41,185 nt of DNA from Kitasatospora aureofaciens (GTDB lineage Bacteria; Actinomycetota; Actinomycetes; Streptomycetales; Streptomycetaceae). The DNA lies in NCBI RefSeq assembly GCF_019192735.1, contig NZ_JAHTKP010000065.1, positions 1 through 41,185 on the forward strand. Direction: 5' to 3'. Positions 1 through 8,226 of this stretch are shown in pieces. The notes under the pieces were generated by a model. The model was given only the letters and a program-made list of their open reading frames with translations, did no database searches and had not been told where the DNA came from. Every line of letters starts with the position of its first letter. Position 1 is the first letter of the stretch. Made by a program: the position numbers and the translations under genes.

Positions 1-40
1 TCGCGTCCCGCTTGAACTCGGCCGTGTACCGCTTGCTCAT
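1..40 (-). CDS. IS3-family transposase OrfA, 5' end only (runs off the window)
   Basis: The first 40 bases, read on the minus strand, give an ATG followed by SKRYTAEFKRDA, the usual N-terminus of the OrfA helix-turn-helix protein of IS3-group elements. OrfA and OrfB together make the DDE transposase. Only 13 codons are inside the window. The putative IS end lies about 60-90 bp upstream, at the 3' end of the sialidase-like gene, which fits insertion of the element into that gene. The family call rests on the N-terminal signature alone. Confidence 0.7.
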   Translation of the reverse strand, partial: MSKRYTAEFKRDA

Positions 41-100
41 GTTGCTCTTACCGCTCACTATCAGGACTGCTTCCTCCGGGACTCAACGTCCCAGTATCAG

Positions 101-128
101 GCTGTCCAGTTCAGTGGGGGAACTTCAC
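101..128. repeat. Putative IS terminal sequence, copy 1 of 2
   Basis: This 28-nt stretch matches 11322-11349 at 25 of 28 positions in the same orientation. The shared core on the minus strand is GTTCCCCC, a purine, then CTGAACTGGAC. Here it sits between the end of the sialidase-like gene and the IS3-type transposase start, where an IS left end is expected. The last four sense codons and stop of the sialidase frame are made of this sequence, as if the gene now terminates inside the IS end. The exact IS boundary cannot be fixed without the other end. Confidence 0.55.
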
Positions 129-947
129 GTCGGTGAAGGTGATCGAGTCGAAGAAGTCGTACAGCGTGTCGGTTCGGGGATCGACCACGATCTGGTTGCC
201 GATGGTCTGGGTGTTCGGCGTCGAGCTGGTGACCACGAAGGGCTCCGCCGGGGACCAGGTGCGGCCGTGGTCGCGGGTGATGGAGATGTAGCCCGGTCCG
301 TCGAAGACGGGCGTCGGGCTGGTGGCCTGGTCCACCCGGTCCCAGACCTGGTAGGCGACGCCCGGGTGCACCGGGTCGGCGGTGACGGCGTTCTTGTCGT
401 CGACGATCGCCGGGTCGTTGTCGCTGATCAGCTCGGCGACGTGCTGCCAGCTGCGCCCGCCGTCGGTCGAGGTGGCGGCGGCCACCGCGCTCCGCGCCGT
501 GGTGGCGTCGAAGACCAGGGCGCTGGCGTAGGCGGTGCCGTCCGGACCGAAGCTCACCCAGCCGTCGGAGGCCCGCTGGTAGGCCAGTCCGCCCGGCGCG
601 CAGTGGGTGAACGGCAGAGCGGTCTGGGTGAAGTGCACACCGTCCGTGGTGTAGCTCGAACTCAGGCCCCGGGCACCGCCGTTGGACCAGCGGTCCTGCT
701 GGTAGATGGTGATCGTGTTGGCCGGGTCGCGCGGGTTGGCGGCGGCGTACGGTTCGTCCTCTGCCGACGGGTAGTTGGTGCCGTCGCCGTCCGCGGTGAG
801 GTTGCAGGCGGCGTACGGATCGCCGGGCGAGATCAGGGCGAGCGGCGCGCCGCCCGTACTCGCGCCGGCCGGGACACCGCCCGCGACGGCGGCGAGGAGG
901 AGCGCTGCGGTCGCCGTGGCGAGCGACGCTCTGGCGCGGAACTGCAT
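111..947 (-). CDS. Secreted sialidase/BNR-repeat protein, 3'-truncated
   Basis: A 278-aa protein with an N-terminal signal peptide (residues 1 to about 30: basic start, Ala/Leu-rich core, then AGAST). It has two clear Asp-box motifs (S/T-x-D-x-G-x-x-W): STDGGRSW near residue 160 and TRDHGRTW near 226, plus a weaker TTDGVHF near 100. Asp boxes mark beta-propeller sialidase-type glycosidases, so an extracellular glycan-binding or hydrolysing role is likely; the catalytic arginine triad cannot be assigned. The protein stops abruptly after the strand SITFTDV, with stop and last codons lying in a putative IS end, so the C-terminal blades seem lost. The start at 947 was chosen because GGGGGT lies just upstream; an ATG at 959 is possible. 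Confidence 0.7.
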   Translation of the reverse strand: MQFRARASLATATAALLLAAVAGGVPAGASTGGAPLALISPGDPYAACNLTADGDGTNYPSAEDEPYAAANPRDPANTITIYQQDRWSNGGARGLSSSYTTDGVHFTQTALPFTHCAPGGLAYQRASDGWVSFGPDGTAYASALVFDATTARSAVAAATSTDGGRSWQHVAELISDNDPAIVDDKNAVTADPVHPGVAYQVWDRVDQATSPTPVFDGPGYISITRDHGRTWSPAEPFVVTSSTPNTQTIGNQIVVDPRTDTLYDFFDSITFTDVKFPH

Positions 948-1286
948 GGAGACCCCCATGGTCGTCGGCGGGTTGTGCCTGGTGTCCTGGGTGGTGCTGC
1001 GCTGTTCCTGTACCGAAACTGAAGTTGATGTTCGGTCAGCCGGGTGAGTCTATCCAGCCATGGGGGTCACGCCAATGATCTGGACGGGTCAGAAGCAGGG
1101 GCCGCTGCCTGGGCCCCCGAGCCGGAACGAGGTGGCGGTGGTCCGCCCGCGTCGTAGAGGTCCGGGCTGGTCGAAGTGACCTTCGGCGCGGGCGAGTCGG
1201 CGGAGTCGCGAACCGGGAAAGTAGCCCACCGCCTCACCGTTGAGGCCCAGGTCGAGCTGCAGGTCGGGTGGGGTGCCCAAAGAGCC
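948..1286. other. Intergenic region without a supported gene
   Basis: This stretch holds the upstream region of the sialidase-like gene and the 3' flank of the GntR regulator. A small minus-strand frame (1089-1280) begins GTPPDLQLDLGLNGEAVG, which looks protein-like for about 25 residues and then degenerates. It may be the remnant of a lost gene, but I do not recognise it. No strong hairpin is visible. Confidence 0.4.
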
Positions 1287-2036
1287 TCAGGCCAGGAAGC
1301 CCCGCAACAGTGCGGCCGTCGCGGCGAGGTGTTCCTCGGTGGCGCGTCGGGCGGCGTCACCGTCGCCGGCGAGGATCGCCCCGACCATCGCCCGGTGTTG
1401 TTCGGCGGCGTGCTCGATGTTCCGGTCCAGCATGGGGATGGCGTTGAGCAGGTCGTTGAGACGCATCCTGGCCTCGGCGATGGCCGCGGCAAGGGTGGGG
1501 GAACCGGTGAGCTCGCCGATGGCGAGGTGGAAGCGCGAATCCAGCTGGCGGTACTGCTCCGGCGGGGCTCCCTCCAGGTCGGTCAGCCGGCTCTCCAGGT
1601 GGGCCCGCTGGTCGGGGGAGAGGGTGCGACGGGCGGCCGCCTCGGCGGCGCCTACCTCCAGCACCTGGCGGTAGGTCAGCGCGTCCTCCAGCGCGCCGCC
1701 GAGGTCGCGGGCCGCCCGGCGCAGGTCGGCGACGTCCGGCGCGGGCATCCGGTAGGTGACGAAGGTGCCGCCGTACCGGCCGCGGCGGGGTTCGACGCAG
1801 CCGGCCTGCTGCAGCGTGCGGAGCGCCTCGCGCAGGGTCTCCCGGCTGACGCCGAGCCGGGCGGCGAGCTCCCGTTCGGCGGGCAGCCGGTCGCCGAAGC
1901 CGAAGACGCCGAGCTTGATCGCCTGGAGCAGCCTCTCGACGGTCTCCTCGAAGGCGTTGCCGGTCCGGACCGGGCGGAAGATCGCCCCGGCCTGCCAGCC
2001 GAGCCGCGCCTGCTTACGTGCTTCTTCCAGGTCCAC
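1287..2036 (-). CDS. GntR/FadR-family transcriptional regulator
   Basis: A 249-aa FadR-subfamily regulator: winged helix-turn-helix at about residues 40-90 (GDRLPAERELAARLGVSRE is the classic GntR recognition region), then an all-helical FCD ligand-binding domain to about residue 235. It diverges from the permease-GS-hydrolase-ALDH-SDR operon and very likely represses it, with an intermediate as inducer (inference from layout). GTG at 2036 was chosen because a TACGAT -10 element ends exactly six bases upstream with no Shine-Dalgarno, a leaderless-transcript pattern. The frame stays open to 2135, but that extension (GWVSSIVPAGSG...) does not look like GntR sequence. Whether it senses a polyamine, gamma-glutamylated amine or ethanolamine derivative is not decidable here. 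Confidence 0.85.
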   Translation of the reverse strand: MDLEEARKQARLGWQAGAIFRPVRTGNAFEETVERLLQAIKLGVFGFGDRLPAERELAARLGVSRETLREALRTLQQAGCVEPRRGRYGGTFVTYRMPAPDVADLRRAARDLGGALEDALTYRQVLEVGAAEAAARRTLSPDQRAHLESRLTDLEGAPPEQYRQLDSRFHLAIGELTGSPTLAAAIAEARMRLNDLLNAIPMLDRNIEHAAEQHRAMVGAILAGDGDAARRATEEHLAATAALLRGFLA

Positions 2037-2042
2037 GCCGGA

Positions 2043-2048
2043 ATCGTA
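2043..2048 (-). promoter_or_regulatory. Probable -10 element of the GntR gene (leaderless)
   Basis: TACGAT on the minus strand ends six bases before the GTG start, giving the TAnnnT-N6-start spacing of leaderless actinomycete mRNAs. No convincing -35 hexamer is seen 17-18 bp upstream. Confidence 0.45.
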
Positions 2049-2132
2049 CCTACGAGCGGGTTTCCCGGACTCGTTCCCTCCTCGCTCTTGACGCGGCCCC
2101 GATCCAGCCGGAACGATGCTGCTCACCCACCC

Positions 2133-2156
2133 CAATGGCCTGATTCCAGACCATTG
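2133..2156. promoter_or_regulatory. Palindromic operator candidate for the GntR regulator
   Basis: Two 10-bp arms, CAATGGCCTG and CAGACCATTG, are separated by ATTC and are complementary at 9 of 10 positions. The site lies between the divergent GntR gene and the catabolic operon, about 95 bp before the permease start. FadR-type GntR proteins bind short palindromes of the TGGTnn/nnACCA kind, and the inner TGG..CCA arms fit. Binding by the adjacent regulator is inference. Confidence 0.6.
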
Positions 2157-2250
2157 AAGAGCCGTCCGACCGTCGAACCCGCCGGGGCGACCGCGCCACG
2201 CCGTCGTGGCCGTGTGCTCCCCGGCACACCCTCAACCCCCAGGGGTGCCC

Positions 2251-3816
2251 ATGACCGACGCACGCTCACCCGACCACCCTGCCCCCGCCGTGTTTCCGGA
2301 GAACACCGCCCCCGTTTCCGCCGACGAACAGCGGCTCCGCGAGCTGGGCTACACCCAGGAACTGGCCCGGTCGATGTCGGGCTTCTCCAACTTCGCCGTC
2401 TCCTTCTCCATCGTCTCGATCCTCTCCGGCTGCCTGACCCTGTACGGGACCGGGATGAAGACCGGAGGCCCGGCCCTGATCGTCTGGGGCTGGCCGGTGG
2501 TCGGCCTGCTCACGCTCTGCGTCGGGCTGGCGATGGCCGAGATCTGTTCCAGCTACCCGACTGCCGGCGGGCTCTACTACTGGTCCGCCAAGCTGACCCG
2601 CAGCCGCGGCCCGGCTTGGAGCTGGTTCACCGGCTGGTTCAACTTCCTCGGCCAGGTCGCGGTGACCGCCAGCGTCGACTACGGCGCCGCCTTCTTCACC
2701 AACGCGTTCCTCACGCTCCGCTTCGGCGTCGAGGCCAGCCCCGCGCACACCATGGAGATCTTCGCCGTCATCCTGCTGGTGCACGGCCTGCTCAACACCC
2801 AGGGGGTGCGCCTGGTCGCGGTCCTCAACAGCGTGTCCGTGTGGTGGCACCTGGTGGGTGTCGCGGTCATCGTCGGCGCGCTAGCCCTGCTCCCCGATCG
2901 GCACGCCTCCGCCTCCTTCGTCTTCACCGAGTTCGTCAACCAGACCGGCTTTCACAACCAGTTCTACGTCGCGATGCTCGGCCTGTTGATGGCCCAGTAC
3001 ACCCTCACCGGCTATGACGCCTCCGCGCACATGACCGAAGAGACCCACGATGCCGCCCGCTCCGGCCCGCGCGGAATCGTCAACGCCATCACCGTCTCCC
3101 TGGTGGCGGGCTGGATCCTGCTGATCGGCATCACCTTCGCGATCCGCGACTACGACGGCGCGCTCGCCAGCGACACGGATGTCCCGCCCGCGCAGATCTT
3201 CATCGACGCGATCGGCGCCGGTGGCGCCCAGCTCCTGCTGCTCATTGTCATCGGCGCCCAGTTCTTCTGCGGTATGGCCTCCGTCACCGCCAACTCCCGT
3301 ATGATCTACGCCTTCTCCCGGGACGGCGCGCTGCCCGGCTCCCGCCTGTGGCACCGCATCGACCCGCGCACCCAGACCCCGACCAACGCGGTCTGGCTGG
3401 CGACAGGCGGCGCGTTGCTGCTCGGGCTGCCCGCGCTCTGGAACACCACCGCCTACACCGCCGTGACCTCCATCTCCGTCATCGGTCTCTACATCTCCTA
3501 CGTCATCCCGGTGTACCTGCGGCTGCGCCAGGGCGAGGACTTCCCACGCGGCCCCTGGCACCTGGGCCGATGGAGTCGGCCGATCGGCGCCGTCGCGGTC
3601 GGCTGGACCGCGGTGATCACGGTCCTGTTCATGCTCCCCACCGTCAGCCCGATCACCGTCGAGAGCTTCAACTACACCCCCGTCGCCGTGGCCATCGTCC
3701 TCGGCTTCGCCGGCCTGTGGTGGCTGGCCTCCGCCCGGCACTGGTTCACCGGGCCCACCGTCCACGGCACGCCACCCGAACCCGACGCACTGGACACCGA
3801 ACTGGAGGTCCGATGA
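2251..3816 (+). CDS. APC-superfamily amino acid/polyamine permease
   Basis: A 521-aa integral membrane protein with about 12 hydrophobic segments and the amino acid/polyamine/organocation layout: a charged N-terminus (ADEQRLRELGYTQELARSMSGFSN region), then TM1 with SFSIVSILSGC. It is closest in style to the GABA/choline (BAT1-like) permeases found beside glutamine synthetase-like genes. It would import the amine degraded by the downstream enzymes. ATG 2251 follows AGGGGTG. The stop overlaps the next gene's start (ATGA at 3813-3816), so transporter and synthetase are translationally coupled. The substrate (putrescine, ethanolamine, GABA or another amine) is inferred only from context. Confidence 0.88.
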   Translation: MTDARSPDHPAPAVFPENTAPVSADEQRLRELGYTQELARSMSGFSNFAVSFSIVSILSGCLTLYGTGMKTGGPALIVWGWPVVGLLTLCVGLAMAEICSSYPTAGGLYYWSAKLTRSRGPAWSWFTGWFNFLGQVAVTASVDYGAAFFTNAFLTLRFGVEASPAHTMEIFAVILLVHGLLNTQGVRLVAVLNSVSVWWHLVGVAVIVGALALLPDRHASASFVFTEFVNQTGFHNQFYVAMLGLLMAQYTLTGYDASAHMTEETHDAARSGPRGIVNAITVSLVAGWILLIGITFAIRDYDGALASDTDVPPAQIFIDAIGAGGAQLLLLIVIGAQFFCGMASVTANSRMIYAFSRDGALPGSRLWHRIDPRTQTPTNAVWLATGGALLLGLPALWNTTAYTAVTSISVIGLYISYVIPVYLRLRQGEDFPRGPWHLGRWSRPIGAVAVGWTAVITVLFMLPTVSPITVESFNYTPVAVAIVLGFAGLWWLASARHWFTGPTVHGTPPEPDALDTELEVR

Positions 3817-5171
3817 CCAGCCCCCGGCTCACCCTCGACGGGCTGCGCGCCCGCGTCGCCGACGGGTCCGTCGACACCGTCGTGCTCGCCATGACCGACA
3901 TGCAGGGGCGCCTCCAGGGCAAACGCGTCGCCGCCGAGTACTTCCTCACCGACGTCGTGCCCGGCGCCGCGGAGGGCTGCGGCTACCTGTTGGCCGTCGA
4001 CGTCGACATGAACACCGTCGACGGCTACCGGATCTCATCCTGGGAGAGCGGCTACGGCGACCTGGTGCTCCGCCCCGACCTCGCCACCCTGCGGGTCGTT
4101 CCCTGGCACCCCGCCACAGCCATGGTCCAGTGCGACGTCACCCACCACGACGGCAGCCCGGTCGCAGTCTCCCCGCGTCAGGTCCTGCAACGCCAGCTGG
4201 AACGCCTGGCCGGATACGGCTGGCAGGCCCACGCCGCCACCGAGCTGGAGTTCATCGTCTTCCGGGACAGCTACGAACAGGCCTGGGACAAGGACTACAC
4301 CCGGCTCACCCCAGCCAACCAGTACAACGTGGACTACTCCATCCTCGGCACCGGCCGGATCGAGCCCCTACTGCGCCGACTCCGCAACGACATGGCCGGC
4401 GCCGGCCTCACCGTCGAGTCCGCCAAGGGCGAGTGCAACCTCGGCCAGCACGAGATCGCCTTCAAGTACGCCGACGCCCTCACCACCTGCGACAACCACG
4501 CCGTCTACAAGACCGGCGCCAAGGAGATCGCCGCGCAGGAGGGCTGCAGCCTCACCTTCATGGCGAAGTACGACGAACGCGAGGGCAACTCCTGCCACAT
4601 CCACCTCAGCCTGCGCGACCGGCAGGGCGCACCGGTGTTCGCCGGCGACCGGCCGCACGGCTTCTCCCGCACCATGGAGCACTTTCTCGCCGGGCAGCTC
4701 GCCTGCCTGGCCGACTTCGCGCTGCTGCTCGCACCCACCGTCAACTCCTACAAGCGCTACGCGCCCGGCAGCTTCGCGCCCACCGCCATCGCATGGGGCC
4801 GCGACAACCGCACCTGCGCCCTGCGCGTGGTCGGTCACGGCCCGTCGCTGCGCTTCGAGAACCGTGTCCCCGGCGGCGACGTCAACCCGTACCTCGCGGT
4901 CGCGGCCCTGATCGCGGCCGGATTGCACGGCGTCGAGCAACAGCTGGAACTCGAACCGGAGTTCACCGGCAACGCGTACGCCTCCGACGCGCCCCGGGTG
5001 CCCGCCACCCTGCGCGACGCGGTCGACGCCTTCGAACGCAGCGCCGTCGCCACCGAGGCCCTCGGCAAGGATGTCGTCCGGCACTACACCCACGCCGGAC
5101 GCACCGAACTCGCGGCCTACAACAGGGCGGTGACCGACTGGGAGCGGCGCCGCGGATTCGAGCGGCTGTGA
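3813..5171 (+). CDS. Glutamine synthetase-like gamma-glutamyl-amine synthetase (GlnA3/GlnA4/PuuA type)
   Basis: A 452-aa GS-fold enzyme. The beta-grasp N-terminus has the substrate-facing MTDMQGRLQGKR segment. The catalytic domain carries ATELEFIVF (metal-binding glutamates), ECNLGQHEIAFKY, NSCHIHLSL (His of the GS ATP/metal site) and a SLRFENRVPGGDVNPYLA motif. The adenylylation loop and tight motif spacing of true GlnA are absent, and it sits among amine-catabolic genes, so it should ligate glutamate to an amine rather than make glutamine. Streptomyces relatives are GlnA3 (polyamines) and GlnA4 (ethanolamine); which of these fits cannot be told by eye. It starts on an ATG overlapping the permease stop, preceded by GGAGG, and its own stop overlaps the next start. 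Confidence 0.88.
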   Translation: MTSPRLTLDGLRARVADGSVDTVVLAMTDMQGRLQGKRVAAEYFLTDVVPGAAEGCGYLLAVDVDMNTVDGYRISSWESGYGDLVLRPDLATLRVVPWHPATAMVQCDVTHHDGSPVAVSPRQVLQRQLERLAGYGWQAHAATELEFIVFRDSYEQAWDKDYTRLTPANQYNVDYSILGTGRIEPLLRRLRNDMAGAGLTVESAKGECNLGQHEIAFKYADALTTCDNHAVYKTGAKEIAAQEGCSLTFMAKYDEREGNSCHIHLSLRDRQGAPVFAGDRPHGFSRTMEHFLAGQLACLADFALLLAPTVNSYKRYAPGSFAPTAIAWGRDNRTCALRVVGHGPSLRFENRVPGGDVNPYLAVAALIAAGLHGVEQQLELEPEFTGNAYASDAPRVPATLRDAVDAFERSAVATEALGKDVVRHYTHAGRTELAAYNRAVTDWERRRGFERL

Positions 5172-5893
5172 GTCGCGACGACCGCCGACGACCGCTGATC
5201 GGCATCACCAGCTACCAGGACGACGCCGCCTGGTCCGTCTGGAACCAGCGCGCTTCCCTCGTGCCCCAGACATACGTCGACGCCGTCGTCCGCGCGGGCG
5301 GCACCCCGGTGCTGCTGCCGCCGCAACCCGGCGGGGCCGACCACCTGCTCGACGCCCTGGACGGGCTCGTCCTCGCCGGCGGACCGGACGTCGACCCGGC
5401 CCGGTACGCGGCGACCGCCGATCCGCGCACCGGCCCGCCCCACCACGCACGGGACGACTGGGAGAGCGGGCTCCTGGGGGCCGCCCTGGCGCGGGACCTG
5501 CCGTTGCTCGGCATCTGCCGCGGCATGCAGCTGCTCAACGTCGAACTCGGCGGCACCCTTCTCCAGCACCTGCCCGATGAGAGCCACCAGATCGTCCCCG
5601 CCCGCTTCGTCCGCCACCGGGTCGGCCTGGTGGACGGCAGCCGGCTCGCCGCCGTCCTGGGGCCGGCCGCCGAGGTCTCCTGCTACCACCACCAGGCCGT
5701 CGACCGGCTCGGCACCGGTCTGCAGGCCACCGCCCGGAGCGCGGACGGCACCGTCGAGGCGCTCGAACTGGCCGGCCACCGCTTCGCGTTGGGCGTCCAG
5801 TGGCACCCCGAGACCGACCCCGACGACCTGCGCGTCTTCCGCGCGCTCGTCACCACGAGCCAGACCTCCACCCACAGGGAGACTGTCCGATGA
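5168..5893 (+). CDS. Class I glutamine amidotransferase-like gamma-glutamyl hydrolase (PuuD type)
   Basis: A 241-aa peptidase C26 family protein: nucleophile Cys117 in the elbow LLGICRGMQ, and the His213/Glu215 pair in GVQWHPETD complete the triad. PuuD-type enzymes free the carboxylic acid (for example GABA) from its gamma-glutamyl conjugate and recycle glutamate. That matches a pathway in which the upstream synthetase adds glutamate and the downstream dehydrogenase oxidises the aldehyde. The GTG start overlaps the synthetase stop (GTGA), so it is translationally coupled. Length and motifs are normal, with no sign of damage. Confidence 0.88.
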   Translation: MSRDDRRRPLIGITSYQDDAAWSVWNQRASLVPQTYVDAVVRAGGTPVLLPPQPGGADHLLDALDGLVLAGGPDVDPARYAATADPRTGPPHHARDDWESGLLGAALARDLPLLGICRGMQLLNVELGGTLLQHLPDESHQIVPARFVRHRVGLVDGSRLAAVLGPAAEVSCYHHQAVDRLGTGLQATARSADGTVEALELAGHRFALGVQWHPETDPDDLRVFRALVTTSQTSTHRETVR

Positions 5894-5906
5894 GGGAGAC
5901 AGGCCG

Positions 5907-7280
5907 ATGACCGAAACGGACCTCTTCGAGGTCGTCAACCCCGCCACCGAGGAGGTGATCACCACCGTCGAACTGGCGGGCCTCGCCGAGACCGACGCCG
6001 CCGTCGCCCGCGCCCGCGCCGCCTTCGACACCTGGCGCCGGGTGGCCCCCGCCGACCGAGCTCGGCTGCTGCGCTCCTTTGCCGCCGCCGTCGACGCCGA
6101 CCGCGAGCACCTCGCCGCACTGGAGGTCGCCAACGCCGGCCACACCATCGGCAACGCGCGCTGGGAGGCCGGCAACGCGCGGGACGTCATCGAGTACTAC
6201 GCCGCCGCCCCCGAACGGCTCCTCGGCCGACAGATCCCGGTGTCCGGCGGCATCGATGTCACCTTCCAGGAACCGATCGGCGTGGTCGGGGTCATCGTGC
6301 CGTGGAACTTCCCGATGCCGATCGCCGCCTGGGCCCTGGCCCCGGCGCTGGCCGCCGGCAACACCGTCATCGTCAAACCGGCCGAACTCACTCCACTCAC
6401 CGCCCTGCGCCTCGGTGAACTCGCCCTCCAAGCGGGGATCCCGGAGGGCGTGTTGCAGATCCTGCCCGGCCGAGGCCCGGTCGTCGGACAGCGCTTCGTC
6501 ACCCACCCCGACGTGCGCAAGGTGGTGTTCACCGGCTCGACCCGGGTCGGCAAGGAGATCATGGCGGGCTGCGCCGCCCAGGTGAAACCCGTCACCCTCG
6601 AACTCGGCGGCAAGAGCGCCAACATCGTCTTCGCCGACGCCGATCTCGCCAGGGCCGCCGCGACCGCGCCGTACGCGGTCTTCGACAACGCCGGCCAGGA
6701 CTGCTGCGCCCGCTCCCGGATCCTGGTCGAAGCATCCGTGTTCGAGGACTTCCTGGCGCTCCTGGAACCAGCCGTCCGCGGCGTGCGGGTCGGCGACCCG
6801 ACCGACGAGAAGACCGAGATGGGCCCGCTGATCTCCGCCGCCCACCGGGCGCGGGTCTCCTCCTACGTCCCGGACGGGTCGGCCGTCGCCTTCCGTGGCA
6901 GCGCCCCCGACGGGCCCGGCTTCTGGTACCCCCCGACCGTCCTCGCGCCCGTGCGGCACGACGACCGTGCCTTCATCGAGGAGATCTTCGGCCCGGTCGT
7001 CGCGGTCGTCCCGTTCCGCGACGAACAGGACGCCCTGCGCATCGCCAACGCCACGGAGTACGGGCTGTCCGGCTCCATCTGGACCAGGGACGTCGGGCGC
7101 GCACTGCGGGTCTCGCGCGGCGTCGACGCCGGCAACCTCTCCGTCAACTCGCACTCCTCGGTGCGCTACACCACGCCGTTCGGCGGCTTCAAGCAGTCCG
7201 GACTCGGCCGCGAGCTCGGCCCGGACGCCCTCGACGCCTTCACCCAGACCAAGAACGTCTTCATCTCCACGGAGGAGTGA
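5907..7280 (+). CDS. NAD(P)+-dependent aldehyde dehydrogenase
   Basis: A 457-aa ALDH-superfamily enzyme with the full motif set: IVPWNFPMPIAAWALAPALA, the cofactor-binding FTGSTRVGKEIM, general base Glu232 in LELGGKSANIVF, nucleophile Cys266 in GQDCC, and EEIFGPVVAVVPF near the C-terminus. In this operon it would oxidise the gamma-glutamyl-aminoaldehyde (or the free aminoaldehyde) to the acid. It starts 13 bp after the hydrolase stop; GGGAGACAGG lies upstream of the ATG. It is slightly shorter than many family members (about 480 aa), but nothing essential is missing. Confidence 0.9.
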   Translation: MTETDLFEVVNPATEEVITTVELAGLAETDAAVARARAAFDTWRRVAPADRARLLRSFAAAVDADREHLAALEVANAGHTIGNARWEAGNARDVIEYYAAAPERLLGRQIPVSGGIDVTFQEPIGVVGVIVPWNFPMPIAAWALAPALAAGNTVIVKPAELTPLTALRLGELALQAGIPEGVLQILPGRGPVVGQRFVTHPDVRKVVFTGSTRVGKEIMAGCAAQVKPVTLELGGKSANIVFADADLARAAATAPYAVFDNAGQDCCARSRILVEASVFEDFLALLEPAVRGVRVGDPTDEKTEMGPLISAAHRARVSSYVPDGSAVAFRGSAPDGPGFWYPPTVLAPVRHDDRAFIEEIFGPVVAVVPFRDEQDALRIANATEYGLSGSIWTRDVGRALRVSRGVDAGNLSVNSHSSVRYTTPFGGFKQSGLGRELGPDALDAFTQTKNVFISTEE

Positions 7281-7285
7281 TCAGC

Positions 7286-8053
7286 ATGACCCAGCGACTC
7301 GACGGCCGGGTGGCCGTCATCACCGGCGCGGGCAGCGGCATCGGCCTGGCGACCGCCCGCCGTTTCGCCGCCGAGGGCGCCAAGGTGGTCTGCGTCGATC
7401 TCGACGCGGAGACCGGCGCCAAGGCCGCGAGCGAGGTCGGCGGCCTGTTCGTCGAGGCCGACGTCACCGACGAGCAGGCGGTGCGCGACCTCTTCCAGCG
7501 GGCCGTCGACGAGTACGGGCGGCTCGACATCGCCTTCAACAACGCGGGCATCTCCCCGCCGGACGACGATTCCATCCTCACCACCGGCCTGGACGCCTGG
7601 AAGCGGGTCCAGGAGGTCAACCTCACCAGCGTCTACCTGTGCTGCAAGTACGCGATCCCGCACATGCGGCGGCAGGGCAAGGGGTCGATCATCAACACCG
7701 CCTCGTTCGTCGCCGTGATGGGCGCGGCCACCTCGCAGATCTCCTACAGCGCCTCCAAGGGCGGAGTGCTGGCCATGTCCCGCGAGTTGGGCGTGCAGTT
7801 CGCCCGCGAGGGCATCCGGGTCAACGCACTCTGCCCCGGCCCGGTGAACACCCCGTTGCTGCAGGAACTGTTCGCCAAGGACCCGGAGCGGGCGGCCCGC
7901 CGACTGGTCCACATCCCGCTCGGCCGCTTCGCCGAGCCCGAGGAGATCGCCGCCGCGGTGGCCTTCCTCGCCTCCGACGACTCGTCCTTCATGACCGCCA
8001 ACACCTTCCTCGTCGACGGCGGCATCTCCGGCGCCTACGTGACGCCGCAGTAG
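7286..8053 (+). CDS. Short-chain dehydrogenase/reductase, last gene of the amine operon
   Basis: A 255-aa classical SDR: TGAGSGIG cofactor loop at residues 13-20, NNAG, and catalytic Ser140, Tyr154 and Lys158 (YSASK), with the C-terminal DGG motif. Five bases separate it from the ALDH stop. ATG 7286 was chosen because GGAGGAG lies just upstream; a GTG at 7277 would overlap that ribosome site. An alcohol or amino-alcohol dehydrogenase step, or 3-oxoacyl reduction, would fit; the exact substrate is unknown. Asp39-Asp41 at the end of beta-2 (CVDLD) suggests NAD(H) preference. Confidence 0.88.
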   Translation: MTQRLDGRVAVITGAGSGIGLATARRFAAEGAKVVCVDLDAETGAKAASEVGGLFVEADVTDEQAVRDLFQRAVDEYGRLDIAFNNAGISPPDDDSILTTGLDAWKRVQEVNLTSVYLCCKYAIPHMRRQGKGSIINTASFVAVMGAATSQISYSASKGGVLAMSRELGVQFAREGIRVNALCPGPVNTPLLQELFAKDPERAARRLVHIPLGRFAEPEEIAAAVAFLASDDSSFMTANTFLVDGGISGAYVTPQ

Positions 8054-8074
8054 CGGCGGCCGCCCTGGGGGACG

Positions 8075-8119
8075 CCGACGGCTCGTCCGCCGCTGTCGCG
8101 GGGGCGGACGAGCCGTCGG
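8075..8119. terminator. Strong hairpin terminator between convergent genes
   Basis: A perfect 17-bp stem (arms 8075-8091 and 8103-8119, CCGACGGCTCGTCCGCC on the left) with an 11-nt loop starts 21 bp after the SDR stop. The convergent peptidase gene ends at 8227, so the hairpin can serve both strands. There is no U-tract, as is common in actinomycetes. Confidence 0.8.
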
Positions 8120-8226
8120 TGGTGCGGGCGCTGAGCACGCCTGGTCGGTTGCAGCGGTGCACTGATCGATCGGCTGACGTGGGGCGACGCCGGTGCAGGG
8201 CGGAAACGGGCTGCTGGTTGTTCGGC

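Noticed and set aside
8075..8119. Attenuator or riboswitch-like element
   Set aside because: It lies after a stop codon between convergent genes, with one simple stem and no alternative pairing; a terminator explains it.
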